The notes under the pieces were generated by a model that saw only the letters and a program-made list of their open reading frames with translations, made no database searches and had not been told where the DNA came from. Shown here piece by piece: positions 1 through 14,600 of a stretch of DNA of 64,000 nucleotides (positions are counted from its first letter, which is position 1; each line of letters starts with the position of its first letter). Where the stretch lies: NCBI GenBank assembly GCA_916048095.2, contig OU696573.1, positions 670,001-734,000 of the forward strand, given 5' to 3'. The stretch is from Sacculina carcini. Its lineage: Eukaryota; Arthropoda; Thecostraca; Sacculinidae. The position numbers were made by a program, and so were the translations under genes.

Positions 1-66
1 TACTTCAACAGGGGTCGACGACCTCTTGCCATTAATGGCCATTGACACGGGCACACGCCTGCTCAT

Positions 67-95
67 ACACACACACACACACACATACACACACT

Positions 96-160
<65 letters not shown>

Positions 161-180
161 ACACACACACACACACACAA
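67..180. repeat. (CA)n microsatellite
   Basis: Interrupted (CA)n of about 110 bp. The low-complexity frames here are not genes. Confidence 0.95.
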
Positions 181-344
181 ATGTTATGGGACCGGTTGTC
201 GGTCCTGTGGCAGTGTAATTGTGTGTGTATGAACTCAAAGTGAAGAGAACACAGAACATGAAACAGAAACAAAGTAGTCGTCGTGGAAAGATGCAACATG
301 TTTTTTAGTTCCTGGGTTAGAGAGAATTATAAAGTGCAATCACC

Positions 345-508
345 GGCAGGGAGGTGCCATCCTGCTGTAATATCGCTATCTCCCATTTGGATATGACACA
401 AAGGAGAAGGGAAGAACACATAGGAGGTGTAAGAGACATGCTTTTAGTCGCCTGCTTTTACACGACACGCAGCGGCAGTATTATTACCCCCTGCCGCAGG
501 GATATTCT
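345..508 (+). repeat. Dispersed repeat family, copy 1
   Basis: GGGAGGTGCCATCCTGCTGT, ATATGACACAAAGGAGAAGG and CACGACACGCAGCGGCAGTA are repeated in inverted orientation at 10395-10563. It has no coding content. It lies upstream of the first visible SHANK exon. Confidence 0.6.
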
Positions 509-611
509 TATCTTAGACCTGTGCTTCTTGACGTATGGAAAATCCCCCACAGGTGGGTAATGGAAGAGTTGTCAAGTGGGAAGCTGAAGGTCGGACAGAA
601 CAGGACAAGTA

Positions 612-790
612 TGTGTGTTTTTATCAATTCAAATTCGTTTATTTTTGTTTCTAATGACCTCTAATGACATTTACTTTGATGTAACAACTGAATTTATTGA
701 ATTTATCAGCGCTGTGTTGTGTGGAAAATGAAGAGATCGCTGATTAAGAAGTGGGGAATCAGTGAGAAAAAAGGTTGAGAACCACTGATG
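612..790. mobile_element. hAT-like remnant ending GGTTGAGAACCACTG
   Basis: It shares its body with 2862-3040 (TTTTTATCAATTCAAATTCG, GTGTGGAAAATGAAGAG, GTGGGGAATCAGTGAGAAAA). The right end is a consensus hAT-type tip. The left end is not clear. Confidence 0.45.
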
Positions 791-1002
791 TAGACGGCGG
801 CATGATGGTGGTGGTGAATTAAATACACTGGAGGTTGCAGGCAGCGCTTGTCACGTGAACTCAACTTGTTGACACGGCGGTCGTGCAACAAACCTGGTCA
901 GTCTCGCTAATTGACAGGGCGAGTGTGGACGGTCTGTGTTTCTGCAGAAGAAGAAGCATTAGAAGCATTGACAAACACTTCTGAAGTACTTCCAAATGAA
1001 GA

Positions 1003-1215
1003 CAGGAATGAGAGAATGAAAGACGGGAATGAGAGAATGAGACACGGGAATGAGAGAATGAGAGACGGGAATGAGAGAATGAGAGACGGGAATGAGAGAC
1101 GGGAATGAGAGAATGAGAGACGGGAATGAGAGAATGAGAGACGGGAATGAGAGAATGAGACACGGGAATGAGAGAATGAGACACGGGAATGAGAGAATGA
1201 GAGACGGGAGGAGAC
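1003..1215. repeat. 21-bp minisatellite (ACGGGAATGAGAGAATGAGAG)n
   Basis: About ten units with ACACGGG/GACGGG variants; open in several frames, not coding. Confidence 0.9.
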
Positions 1216-1318
1216 GGGGAGTTTTTGTAGTTTCATTCTGCTGCTGCTGTTTTCAAAAAATTACTTTTATTTTTGGATGGCTGACACGCACGTCTGATTA
1301 AGACATCCTGCAGAACAG

Positions 1319-1367
<49 letters not shown>

Positions 1368-2828
1368 TTCCTGTTGGTAGTGCGAGACAAAACTGGACTT
1401 GCTGTGGAACATGTTGAGGATGGACCACTACTGTAAATCACACTCGCTCTCACATGCAGGTTGTTGTTGCGGTGAAATATCATGTGACTCGTCGTGTCCT
1501 GCACCTCTGTTTTCTACTGTTATTGTCGCTCTAATAACAGCGTAATTGGGAAGACTAATAGTCAGGTAGCTTGTGAGGGTCGGACAGAAGAGGACATGAA
1601 TTTGTGTTGTTATCCACCCTTATTATCTCCTTCGTATCATCTATATACCCTTGTTTTAAAATCAGCAGTCACTTCGCACATCTCCTGTATTATTGATAGC
1701 TATACTCAAATGTTAAATATGCGACAAACAACGTAATAACGAAACTTTTTTATTAATATTCATTCAGAATATTTGAAGTTTTTTTTATAAAAGATAACCA
1801 TGTTTTTCCTAGGTACAAATATGAATAATAGGTAAAAGATGTATTTACTTTAATTTTGCACGGTAGTCCACGCGCCGCTTGGGAACCAGATTGGCACCCC
1901 GGTTAAGAACCACTGAGATACACGGTGGATGTGAGATTGTAGGCCGGGACCGCACGAGATTATCCACAAAATATGTTAACTCTATGTTTTCATCTCAATT
2001 TCACTCCATGTTTTTCAATCTGATTCATGTAATCTTCGCGTATCTAGAAAGAACATTTTAGAAAGCTATTTTACAGATATATGATGAAGGTCGAGTGTGG
2101 ACTGTCGGCCAAAATATCACTCAAGTCTGCGTGGAAAAGTGCACAATCATCATGACTATTTCGCGTGACTTTTCTCGCACTGATCCTCCTCGCACTTTAT
2201 CTTCCGCGCTCGCACACGCACACATTTTCTATAGATGTATAGGTGTGGTTGTGTGCGTGTCTCTATCCATTTCTTTCTCTCTCTCTCTCTCTTGTTGTCC
2301 GTAGGCTTGTTCAATCTGTCTGTCCATTGTGGTCACACCGATTTATTCCCCGCCACGTGTCTGTGTGTGGGTGTGTAAGTGTGTATGTGTGTTGAGGTCA
2401 CACTCGGGACATTTAAAAGCAGTATATTCGGTACCGTTATACGCGTGCAGCCATTAAAGGCACAATCATTGACTCCATCTGAGGATTCGCTTCATTGCCT
2501 CTAGTGTTTGTATGTCTGTCTGTCTGTCTGTGTGTGTTTGTCTTGTACACTTTCTCTGCTATTTTTGGTTGTTTTCACTCTGTGTGTGTTTGCCGTCTTT
2601 CTGTCTGTGTTCGCTGATTTGGTGTGACATTTGCGTGTGTTCACGTGCGTGGTTTTATCAATTATTCTCCGTGTTAATTGGCTGAGCGATTCTGAGCGAT
2701 TCAGTTATTCATACAATCAAGTTGCTCAAGTTGAAATGGGATGTTTTTTTAATTGATCGTTTTTTGGGTAAATTTTGATTGTTTTCTGCTTGTACATCTC
2801 TTGTTCTGTTATTGTCGCCCTAATAAGC

Positions 2829-3039
2829 CAGTGGTCCGTAACCTGTGTGGAAAGTGAGCAATTATTGTGTTTTTATCAATCTAAATTCGTTTATTTTAAT
2901 TTCTAGTGACTTTTTGACACTGAATTTTTATGGAACAACTAAATTTAGTGTATTTCCCGGAATTGTGTGGAAAATGAATAGTTGGCTCATTGAGAACAAT
3001 TGTGGGGAATCAGAGAGAAAAAGGTTACGCGTCTCTGCG
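2829..3039. mobile_element. hAT-like remnant, CAGTGGTCCGTAACC start
   Basis: Left tip CAGTGGTCCGTAACC; right tip reverse complement CAGAGACGCGTAACC. The body is shared with 612-790. No matching flanking duplication. Confidence 0.45.
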
Positions 3040-3899
3040 GTAATATGTGTTTGCTATATAGATGAGTGATATATATATATAGGTGGCTCTAGTAACACTG
3101 CACGTGTTTTGTTCACAGGAAATATTTGAGGTAAGTTTTCACAATAATGCTTGTTTGTGTGTGTTTGTGTGTGTGTGTGTATGTTTGTGTGTATATAATG
3201 TCATTAATTCAACGCTGACCATGCATAATATATGCATACATATTTAGACATCAGACTTACTCGAATATATAGATATAAAAAGTCAGTGCAAGTATTTTGA
3301 TATTTTTTCTTCATGTCATAGTTGTTTTGTGGGTGTTGTTTTATTCCCGTGTTTTTTTTTGACGAGGTCATTGAACTTTCTGAGCTCTCCACACCCGTTC
3401 CTGCCATTCTGTGTGTGTGTGTGTGTGTATGTGTGTGTGTTTGACCTCTGAGTGTGGCACCAATACTGTGATCGTAAAACACCTGTCAACATACAAGTGT
3501 GTGTGTGTGTCTGTGTTCGTGTTGTTAACACATTTGGTGACGCTCCGTGGGTACACAATTTATGTGGTGCACACACACTCACGCACATGAACATATCTGT
3601 GTGTGTGTGTGATTGGTGACATCCGCTCATTTATTCTCGTGCAGCCTGGTTTAGTCACGAATCAAACACAAACAAACACACACTGATTGATATGCTAAAC
3701 AGTGAATAATATCGCTGTTATTAGTGGCGGAAACACGTGACTGATGTTGTGTGCGTACTTCCCCGTTAATGATAATTCCACAATATGACATTCATTACCA
3801 ACATTGTCGATTCAACATTATCATTTGATTTGATGAATTGCCTTTTTTGTGAATAATCGAAGCTGCCTTATTCTTTATGTCCTTGTTCAGTTGTTTTCC

Positions 3900-3901
3900 A
3901 C

Positions 3902-3993
<92 letters not shown>

Positions 3994-4145
3994 TGTTGAA
4001 ACTATTTCGTGTGTTGCTGTTGTTCTACATTGTGGATAAGGAATGGATGTGTGTGTTTTGTGGGTGTTTATAAACACTTCGGCTTTTCCAGTTCATCTTA
4101 TGCTATTTCCATTATGTTTTCTCTTTGGTTTCTATTCTTCGCTCT

Positions 4146-4232
<87 letters not shown>
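3900..4232. repeat. Two long (GT)n microsatellites
   Basis: 3903-3990 and 4149-4230 are pure (GT)n, separated by 158 bp of unremarkable sequence. Confidence 0.95.
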
Positions 4233-4233
<1 letters not shown>

Positions 4234-4507
4234 ATTTGTTGATGATCAAGATGCATGAAAATTGCAGTCATGTGCAATTAATATAACGTTCTGTCTTCTA
4301 GACTTAACCTTGTTTATTGAGTTTAATAATAATTTTAACAATAATTGGCTTCTATGCTGAATTAACATGTGTTTGTGCAGTGTTTGGCAACATCGTGTGT
4401 GTGCGTGTGTGTGTGTGTTTTGTGTGTTTTGCGGGCGGGGGTGATATAATGCAGGAATGAGTCCGAGATGGATAGAGCTTGAGAGAGTTATAGAAAGAGA
4501 GAGATAA

Positions 4508-4618
4508 ATGTGATGATTGAGATGATTGGGATAAATGGATGATTGGGATAAATGGATGATTGGGATAAATTGATGATTGAGATATATGGATGATTGAGAT
4601 AAATGGATGATTGAGATG
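4508..4618. repeat. 17-bp repeat (GATGATTGGGATAAATG)n
   Basis: About seven units immediately upstream (about 20 bp) of the SHANK exon 1 acceptor. Confidence 0.85.
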
Positions 4619-4637
4619 TTGTTCTGCTTGTTGGCAG

Positions 4638-4763
4638 GAGTTGAAGGAGAGCTTCAACTACGGCTTGTTTGTGCCGGCCACCAGTACTAAGGCGGGCAAG
4701 TTCATGGACGAGATGAGACTGCTGTCCTCCTACCCTTTCACCGACAATATTGGCTTCCTGGAG
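4638..4763 (+). CDS. SHANK: SHANK exon 1 of window: end of Ubl/SPN domain
   Basis: The exon encodes 42 residues in phase 0, starting [10 protein letters not shown] and continuing [11 protein letters not shown]. Vertebrate SHANKs have the same pattern at the end of the F1-like domain (a LNYGLF-like start, then AGKFLDEERLL). It is bounded by ttggcag and GAG|gtacgc. It must be preceded by coding exons outside the window, because nothing resembling the rest of the F1 domain was seen in 1-4637. Confidence 0.88.
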
Positions 4764-5052
4764 GTACGCTGCACGTGATCCAAACATGTCACTAGATATG
4801 CAAAAAAACCGTTTTTATCCTGGTTACGTTTTTTTGCAAAAATATATGTTATTTTCAGTTTTTTGTGATTGTCTTCGTATGTTCAAATTATTAAGACCGG
4901 CGTGTGTGTGTGCGCGCATTTGAATTAGCATATATCAACACACACACACACACACTTATACCTGTGTAGTATGCGTGTGTGTGTGTGTGTGTAATTCTGT
5001 TGGGCATTGCATGGTGATTCGTGCATGTATGTAAATCTGTTGTGTTTGTATT

Positions 5053-5105
<53 letters not shown>

Positions 5106-5196
5106 GCTGTAATCCCTTGTGTGTGTGCGTGTATCTATGTATGCATGTTTGTGTGTCTTATCTTCGTTTCTCTCTCACTATCTATCGTTTCATACT

Positions 5197-5233
<37 letters not shown>

Positions 5234-5316
5234 CTCTGCGTATGGCGGCGTTATGACTGCGCTGCTGAGATTAAGCCAGTCTTGGCTGCCTGTGTTGAGA
5301 TCATATTGTGTGTGTT

Positions 5317-5348
<32 letters not shown>

Positions 5349-5517
5349 TGTGTGTGTTGTTTTCACTGTTGTCTGTGGGAATGTACTCGTAAAACACACA
5401 CTCACACACGGGCGCGGATATTTACATGATTGGATTATGCTGATGTGTGTGTGTGTGTGTGTGTGTGTTTGATTGTGCGCGTGCCACGTGCACGTATGTT
5501 GTTGATTTTGTTTGTGG

Positions 5518-5582
<65 letters not shown>

Positions 5583-6473
5583 CTTGGTTGTGGAGCTTGG
5601 TTGTGAATGACGGAATAACGGAACTAGGTAGGTGTTGTGGTTAGGGCAGTATCTTTGGTGTGACTGATTTTTTGCCTACTGTACCCCCTGGACAAATTTC
5701 CCTGTTAGGTTGCACAGAAGACCTTATTGCTCAGGAAAGATTTTCAGGGGAGGGGAGAATATTTTTGCCATAGATGCCGCTCTGATTAAGATAATAGGAG
5801 GAAGTGCCTGTATATTCCTTGCTCGTGATTCTAGTGAATTTTTCTACTGTTTTTTGAACAATGGTTGTTTGTGTTGTCTCTCTCTGTGTGTGGCTCGTAA
5901 TTGCTTAGTCAACATTCAAAGAAAACACGTTAAGACAAGGGGCAGAATATACACACGAAGTGAGATTGTGAAAGCAGAAATTTCCAGAATGACAGATTTT
6001 CAAGAAGCACCGGGGAATGAGAGAATGCATCTACACGCTTGTAGCCGTCAGCTTCGAATGGTTCTGCGAAGACTCTGGATGATATGGATGATGTTGAAAG
6101 ATGTGGAAAAACAACAAATGCGTATAAGTCTATTTTTTGTCACTTATCAGGTAACGCGAGGGATGATATGATATAGTTTGATTCCCATTACAAGATATTG
6201 TAGTGCGTCTCAACCGGTTGGATCAAATCAACAGATTTCGCACTCAAACACAAACACACATGCATACATACAATCATATCCACAGATGCGATACTTGACG
6301 GCAAACGTATGGGGAATGTTTTGTTTTTTGTTCGGATTATTTTTGATGTGGGGAGATCATTGGTATGTTAAGCATGCGCCGTTCATGTGTGAAAATAATA
6401 TCCTTCACATTTGCTATTGGTAGAGTGTGTGTGTGTTTTTGAGCACTGTTTTCGTTCGTGTGATGTGGCTGTG

Positions 6474-6507
<34 letters not shown>

Positions 6508-8176
6508 ATATCATTTCATTAATATTCTCCCATACTCTCTGTGTTTTTTCGTCCTTGTCAATCTCGTTCGATTGTTCCTTTTGTGCTTGTATGTGTGTGT
6601 ATGTGTGTGTGTCGGTGGACTCGCAATGCAAGGCTTCTCTTGAAAGACAGATGGTGTGTGTATGTATGTGTGTGTGTGTTAGTGTCTGTATCACTGAAGA
6701 CCTTCTCCTGTGCACGCTCGATAAATCAAGATCAAGCCCGGCCAAGATCGACGTAGATTGATAGGAAGCGTGTGTGTCTGTCTGGTGGTGAGGTGTTTGC
6801 ACCGCAGCAGGGGCGATTAGTCAAGCCTGCACGACACCTTACCAATATTACCTTGATATTAGAAGGTCGATCAAATAATGCACCATCTTTTACTTATCAC
6901 TCATCCGTTGCGAACGAACATGCCAAGCAGAATTGATGTAGAATGATGATGGAGAATGATGATGGGGAATGATGATGGAGAATGATGATGGAGAATGATG
7001 ATGGAGAATGATGATGGAGAATGATGACGGAGAATGATGATGGAGAATGATGATGGAGAATGATGATGGAGAATGATCATGGCGAATGATGATGGAGGAT
7101 GATGATGGAGAATGATGAGGAATTGTTACCAAATTGTTGTTCTAGTTGGCCGGGGATTTAGGGAAGTGTTGGGATAAGGGTAGCATGTGGGCAGTTGCGG
7201 CCCCAGGAGTTTCTCTATGGGGCTAAGGAAAAAGATTGGCGGGGGTTTGGCCAAACATGAAGAACTACACTCGAAATTATCATAGTCTGGATTTTCGGGG
7301 AAGGAAGGGACAATCCAAGCCTTCCTCTTAGCGCTGCCTCTGCATGTGGCACTAGAGTGAACCGCAAGGACCTCAGTGACAGCTGCATAATTCTGCCGTG
7401 ACTGTTCTGGTAATGTCCCGACAGCAGTGATACATTCCAGCACGCTCTACCACCAGACCAAGCCAGGCTAATGACCTCGCCGACTCCACCAACACTTGAG
7501 GCTTGACGAGGACGGGTGCGCCCGTCTTTTTTGCCTCCTGCCTCTTGCTGCTTCTTGGTTTCCACTGTTGGCCGCCGCCAGTACATTAAGTGTGCGGTCG
7601 TGCAAGCGACTGTATACTAGCAGGGTCATGGCTGCCACCGTGCCATTCCGACCGTATCACCGGTGACTGTGTGTCAGTGTGTGTGTCAGTGTGTGTGTGT
7701 GTGTGTGTGTGTCAGTGTGTGTGTCAGTGTGTGTTGCAGTGTGTGTGTCAGAGTGTGTGTGTGTGTGTTGTAGTGATCTACACACACACGGTGGAATATT
7801 ATTGTACAGTAAGCTATCAAGAGAGATTAGAGAAGAAAGCAGAGAAAGAGGAGATATTATAGACATACACCGATTTTTCACAGGCAAGGAACAAACTCAA
7901 AATCCAAATATCTTAAAATTGGCAACATTCAAAAGACTAAATATCAAGCAGCTTATTGAGAAGAAGAGTTAAAAAACTTGGGCAAAAATACAGTTGGCCG
8001 CTCATAGATGCTGATCAAACAGTGTAAAATGGACTAGCAGAAAATAGTTAATATGTTCATGGAAGACACAGGTGAGAACACAGGAATAATACGGGAAAAT
8101 GAGGATGTATCGAGGTGGCTATATAGTTCTATACCATATTTAGCCATAGTTCCCATCCAGGTAGACATACAGGCAA

Positions 8177-8241
<65 letters not shown>

Positions 8242-8685
8242 TGTGTTATTCCTTGAGGCCGATGCACCATAGTTGAACGTCAATTAGGAAAATAGAAGGA
8301 AGAAATTACACGCATACATACACACATACATACGCACATACACACACATACATACACACATACATATACATACACATATATACACACATACATATACATA
8401 CACATATACACACACATATACATACACATATATACACACATATACATACACATATATACACACATATACATACACACATACATATGCATACACACATACA
8501 TATGCATACACACATACATATGCATACACATATATACACACACATACATACACACATACATATACATACACTTATATACACACACATACACACGCACATA
8601 CATATACATACACATATACACACACATACATACACACATACATATACATACACATATACACACACACACATACATATACATACAC

Positions 8686-8720
<35 letters not shown>

Positions 8721-8921
8721 CACATACATACACACATACATATACATACACATATACACACACACACACATACACACATACATATACATACACATATACA
8801 CACACACATACATACACACATACATATACATACACATATATATATATACACATACATACACACATACATACACATACACACATATGCACTTTGAAGCGGC
8901 AGCCAGGTGTGCCCGTATGTA

Positions 8922-8953
<32 letters not shown>

Positions 8954-9386
8954 CCCGTGTTTATGTGTATGTGTGTGTGTGTGTTGGCGGTGGGGAGCTG
9001 CTGGTTGAGATTGAGGCAGTTGGTGTGCGTTGGTCGTGGTGTTCGGTGCTGTCTTCCGTCTTCCGTCCGTCTGTGTGTCTGTGTCTGTCAAACTGCCCTT
9101 GTGCTATGCTGTGTGTGTGTGAACGGTTTCCACCCCTAGTTTCACTACCTGCATAGAACATTTTTGTCGTGGAGGTGCTTTGGCTGTTTTGTCGCGTGCG
9201 GTTTCCATCAGACTAGCCGTGTTTGTGTTTGTGTTGTTTTCTTGGCTGGCGAGAGGAATTGTTTGTCGGTGACCTGCCGGGCTGTTTGCAGTCATGAGTG
9301 GTCCCTCAGGTCACCAAGGTCGACTCAAGAGGTCACAGTCCATGGCAGCGGTCAACGATCTTGTGGTCAGTGCGTGTTTTCACGGT

Positions 9387-9418
<32 letters not shown>

Positions 9419-10635
9419 GATTTGTGGGCGCTGGGTGTGGTTTTTGGTTCAACTATTTCCTGTTTCGCTTACATCTGTTTCGTCTCTTCGCATGCGGTAT
9501 AATCAACAGGTGTTTTTAATTCCTATTTTTCTTGGCAGCGATCCAAAACTCATAGTTCAATTCAATCTTGGTTTGCGTACAGTGCTTGCAAACGCTATGT
9601 ATCATGTTTTTTTAATTGTTACACAATATATTAACGTCTTACTGGTGAGGTCACTTCGAACTAATATTCACGTGAATTCGCTGACAATGTCACACATACA
9701 CTGGCAACACACACACAATATTGTTTGATGTAGAATTTGTATATAGCACAGGAATGGGCAGGAGATTGATTAGAACTTGGTAAGTCTCTAGGACTGTTTG
9801 CTTGTTGTATAATTTGTTGTTGTAATATCTCTCCTATTACTGTTGTCATATCTCTCTAATATAAGTTTGCCATTGAGCAAGTGCCTCTAAAAGTTGGTCA
9901 TTTATATGGCTGAGTCTGGTGGATTTCCTGAGACACCCAGATATGTTATGGTGAAAATTCACGTAATATATAGCGGGTGTGTATTGTTGCTGACACACAT
10001 GTCTCAATTGCTGAAGACAAAGCATCATTATTATTAGACTCCCGATCAATTACATCAGGAACTGGGCTAGAAATGAGGCAGTATCACGCAGTTGTATTTT
10101 GACACAGTCACACCGATACACAGAGTCGTAGCAACCGCTCCCGCACTCCCGACCGGGGGTCCGAGTGTTGAGGGACCCCGTTGCCTCCCACAAGATAGTG
10201 AAATTTATCGTAAAGTAGAGCATAAAAGTCCCGTAAGGCCCCAGGAGACTGAGGGGCTGCTCGTAACTGCATTTTCCCAAAATCGGACCTCTATTATAAT
10301 GGTGTTATATTTGTAATGGAGGTGCAATTAGTACCTTTGTGGGTCCCCAGAAGACCTTGCATCGTCTCCGCCATCACCCCGGCCTCTTCCTTCCTTTCTC
10401 TGCGGCAGGGGGTAATAATACTGTCGTTGCGTGTCGTGTAAGAGCAGGAGACTAAAAGCCGACATCTTTCCCCTCCTCTGTCTTCTTCCCTTCTCCTTTG
10501 TGTCATATCCTAGGAGGATAGCGATATTACAACAGGATGGCACCTCCCTGCTGGTGATTGCACCTCCTTTTCTTCCTGGAACTGAAAAAACGCTTCCCTG
10601 TGCTGTCTGTCCGTCTGTGTGTGTGTGTGTCTGTG

Positions 10636-10695
<60 letters not shown>

Positions 10696-11378
10696 TTTGT
10701 GGAGCGGCGTCGTGGCAGCGTGTTGATTAAGTGAGATGGCATCCTGCCTAGTGTAGCCTAGTCTAGCTCCAATCACAGCCCGTCATTGCAATGAGCCGCA
10801 ATGACCGCTTCTCATTTCCGCCTGACCCAAATCGCATCAAGGTGCGTGTCTGCGTGTGTGCGTGTTTGTGATGAAGTGCGTGTGTGCGTGCGTGTTTCTC
10901 GGGTGCTCGGGTCCGTTAGCTAACTGGGGCTGACATTTGGTGTGGTGGCCGTGTTTTTGGTGGCGGCGGCGTTGTCATCTGGTTTTCGGTCGGGTTGGCT
11001 ATCATCAATTGCACCAGTGCGCATGTCTGTCTGTCTGTCTGTCTGCCTGTGTGTGTGTGCAAGTGCAATAAACTGTTTCCCGTCGTCCGGACATCTGAGT
11101 GCTTCACACTCAATCTTTCCTCACACACACACACATACACACATGTAAAATATACACCTGTGATTCACAGATCATCAGCGCTGGCATTACGCGTGGTCAT
11201 GGCATGGTAGATGCACGTGTGTGTGTGTGTGTGTGCGTGTGTGTGTAGCGTGACTGTCGTTTTGGTATGTCATGCCGTTGCTCCGAAGCACACACACACA
11301 GACAGACAGACAGACATACGCCCAGTGCCACCTTTATCACCTGGTTTGGTCGTCGGCTTCTCGTTCGTTCTCGCGTCG

Positions 11379-11476
<98 letters not shown>

Positions 11477-11534
11477 AAGTGTTTCATGTTGCGTCTAACC
11501 TAGCCTAACGGGTTCTGTCGCTACAAATGATGCT

Positions 11535-11625
<91 letters not shown>

Positions 11626-14600
11626 CGACGCGAGAACGAACGAGAAGCCGACGACCATGAGAGCATGCATGCTTCACAACATACATTACACTCAGTAATG
11701 CATAACAATGCATTACATTACTATTTGTATGAATTTGAATTGTTGTTTGATGAGAGCATGCTGGACTTGATTTGCAATGGGCTGAGCTTCCAGTGTGTAA
11801 GCTGAGGATGTCTATGAGCTGCAGATTTCAACTTACTAAACTCGAACTTCCGTGCTGTTTTTTAGCTGTGAGGCGTTTTGTGTCGAGAATGTGTATGTGT
11901 ATGTGGTGTGGCAAGGCGAGGTTGATTTCGTCCTTCAGAATGATCGATCTGCAACGTTCTTCTATATTGCATCAACGCTACTCCTGGGCCGACCGCATAT
12001 TCCGAATCTTTAGAAAAACACGACACTTGTGAGATCACGAAAATGGGACTTTCTGTTGAAAAATGACGTTTATTGAAAAATTGACTTTGTTTAATTTAAG
12101 GATTTTCCACAGAGAACCTGGATAGGTCAGACAGGTCCCAAAAGAGGGCATGTTAAAAGGTTAAATGGTTAAATGTACAAGTGGCTGCTGCTACAAGGGA
12201 AGAAGTCGAAGCTTATGAACACACAGGCGTGTCCCGTGCAGCTCGCTGCCACCGCAGAACCGACCCTCTCCACACTATGGCGCCACAAGGACGTAAGACG
12301 TATTAGAGAGGGTCACCTCCCCAGAATGCATGACACAACTCATGACTGATATCTGGTACCATCATTTACTGCTGGGTGGACAGGGGCTGTTGGATTATAG
12401 AATTCGCCCAAAGAAATTCTGCTCCGCCGGGTTCGGGAAGAAGAGGATGCATGGTCACTCCACTGCTGAAAGCGGTTCTTTCAATCACTGTTCGTTGGTG
12501 TTGACAGTTTCGCGGAGCTAGTAGGAGCTAGCATGTTTTTAACTACATCATTCGTCCACCAGAAACGTGCTATTGAGAAGCAGTTGGCTTGCCGTGTGAC
12601 TGCTGGTACGTGAAACTCTCTTGGTCTTATATCTTGCTCCCTCCTGATGTTCTTTTAGACTAGTGGTTCTCAGCCATTTTCATGGCCCCTCTTCAACACG
12701 ATGCGAGTTCTTGTGGCCCCCCAGAAACAGTCCACGGGCCTCCTAGAAGTCCTTGTGGCCCCATATAAACATGGATTGCCGCGACGCAACATCCCCAGAA
12801 GATTAAATTGTATCAACATATATTTTGTTGTGGTCCGTGAGAAAACATGGTGGCCTCTCATATTTTAAAATTTTGTCCTGCGGCTCCTCAAAAGAACCCC
12901 ATGACCCCAAGCGAGCCATATGACCCACGTTGTGAACCACTGCGGTGACCCCATGTACCAGAAGCGCCCAAAAGATTCGGAGAGAAAGAGAGTTCGAAAA
13001 GAAAATAATTCTAGAAAGAGAATGAGAAAGGAAATAAAACTGGTGGTGGAAAATTGAACGATGATTTTCCACTGATAAGCAGGCTTTTTCGAACACATGA
13101 TTCATGGACGATTTGAAATCACGCCCTAAAGGATTTAGGGAGTTTCCATTGCTTGAAGAGACTTTTTAATCGTCAGGCGTGTCCATTGACTGCCCAGTTT
13201 TGATGCTTGTCTGATGTCGTATAATTACAGTCTGACAGTCAGCCATAATTTCACTTCAACTGGACATTATATCCATGGCGTCGCATCTCGGGTCGTTTTT
13301 CCATTGCCATCTAGTTAACTTGCGGTGTGTGTGTGTTGTGTGTATGAGAGATGGTATCACGGTGCATCTGGCAGGAAGTGGTGCACGTGCGCAAGAAACG
13401 GCAGGTGCGGTGTGACGCATGACTTGTATGTAACTGGTTTGAGAATGTGACCGCAAATATATCAGCTGATACGTATTCAGCTGTATGTTTTAGTGTGTGT
13501 ATTTGTTCTTTGCTACATGTTTGGTCACTTATCGTTGGTATTTCCTGTCAATCTGCGTCTACCAACTGACACCACTGACAGGACATCACTGACACGACAT
13601 CACTGACATGACACCACTGACACTACATCACTGACAAGACATCACTGACACAACATCACTGACAGGACATCACTGACACGACATCACTGACACGACATCA
13701 CTGACACGACATCACTGACAGGACACCACTGACAGGACATCACTGACAAGACACCACTAACATGACATCACTGACACGACACCACTGACACGACACCACT
13801 GACACGACACCACTGACAAGACACCACTGACAAGACACCACTGACACGACACCACTGACACGACACCACTGACACGACACCACTGACACGACACCACTGA
13901 CAAGACACCACTGACAAGACACCACTGACAAGACACCACTGACATGACATCACTGACAGGACATCACTCACATGACACCACTGACACGACACCACTGACA
14001 CGACACCACTGACACGACACCACTGACACGACACCACTGACACGACACCACTGACACGACATCACTGACACGACATCACTGACACGACACCACTGACACG
14101 ACACCACTGACACACCATCACTCACATGACATCACTGACACGACACCACTGACAAGACGTCACTGACACGACACCACTGACACGACACCACTGACACACC
14201 ATCACTCACATGACATCACTGACACGACACCACTGACACGACATCACTGACAAGACATCACTGACAGGACATCACTGACAAGACATCACTAACACGACAT
14301 CACTGACACGACACCACTGGCACGACACCACTGACACGACACCACTGACACTACATCACTGACACGACATCACTGATACGACATCACTGACACGACATCA
14401 CTGACAGGACATCACTGACATGACATCACTGACACGACGCCACTGACAGGACACCACTGACACGACACCACTGACACGACATCACTGATACGACATCACT
14501 CACATGACATCACTGACACGACACCAATGACACGACACCACTGACATGACACCACTGACAAGACATCACTGACACTACACTACTGACACGACATCACTGA

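Noticed and set aside
5710..6171. 153-aa + strand frame
   Set aside because: No domain, no splice logic and biased composition; likely chance within SHANK intron 1.
7126..7600. Antisense frames of 105 and 123 aa and an A-box-like GGTCTGGTGGTAGAGCG
   Set aside because: No B box at the correct spacing and no recognisable protein; possibly an unknown repeat.
8280..9091. 199-261 aa frames of Cys/Val/Met/Tyr or His/Thr/Ile
   Set aside because: Pure low-complexity CATACA repeat; both strands are equally open.
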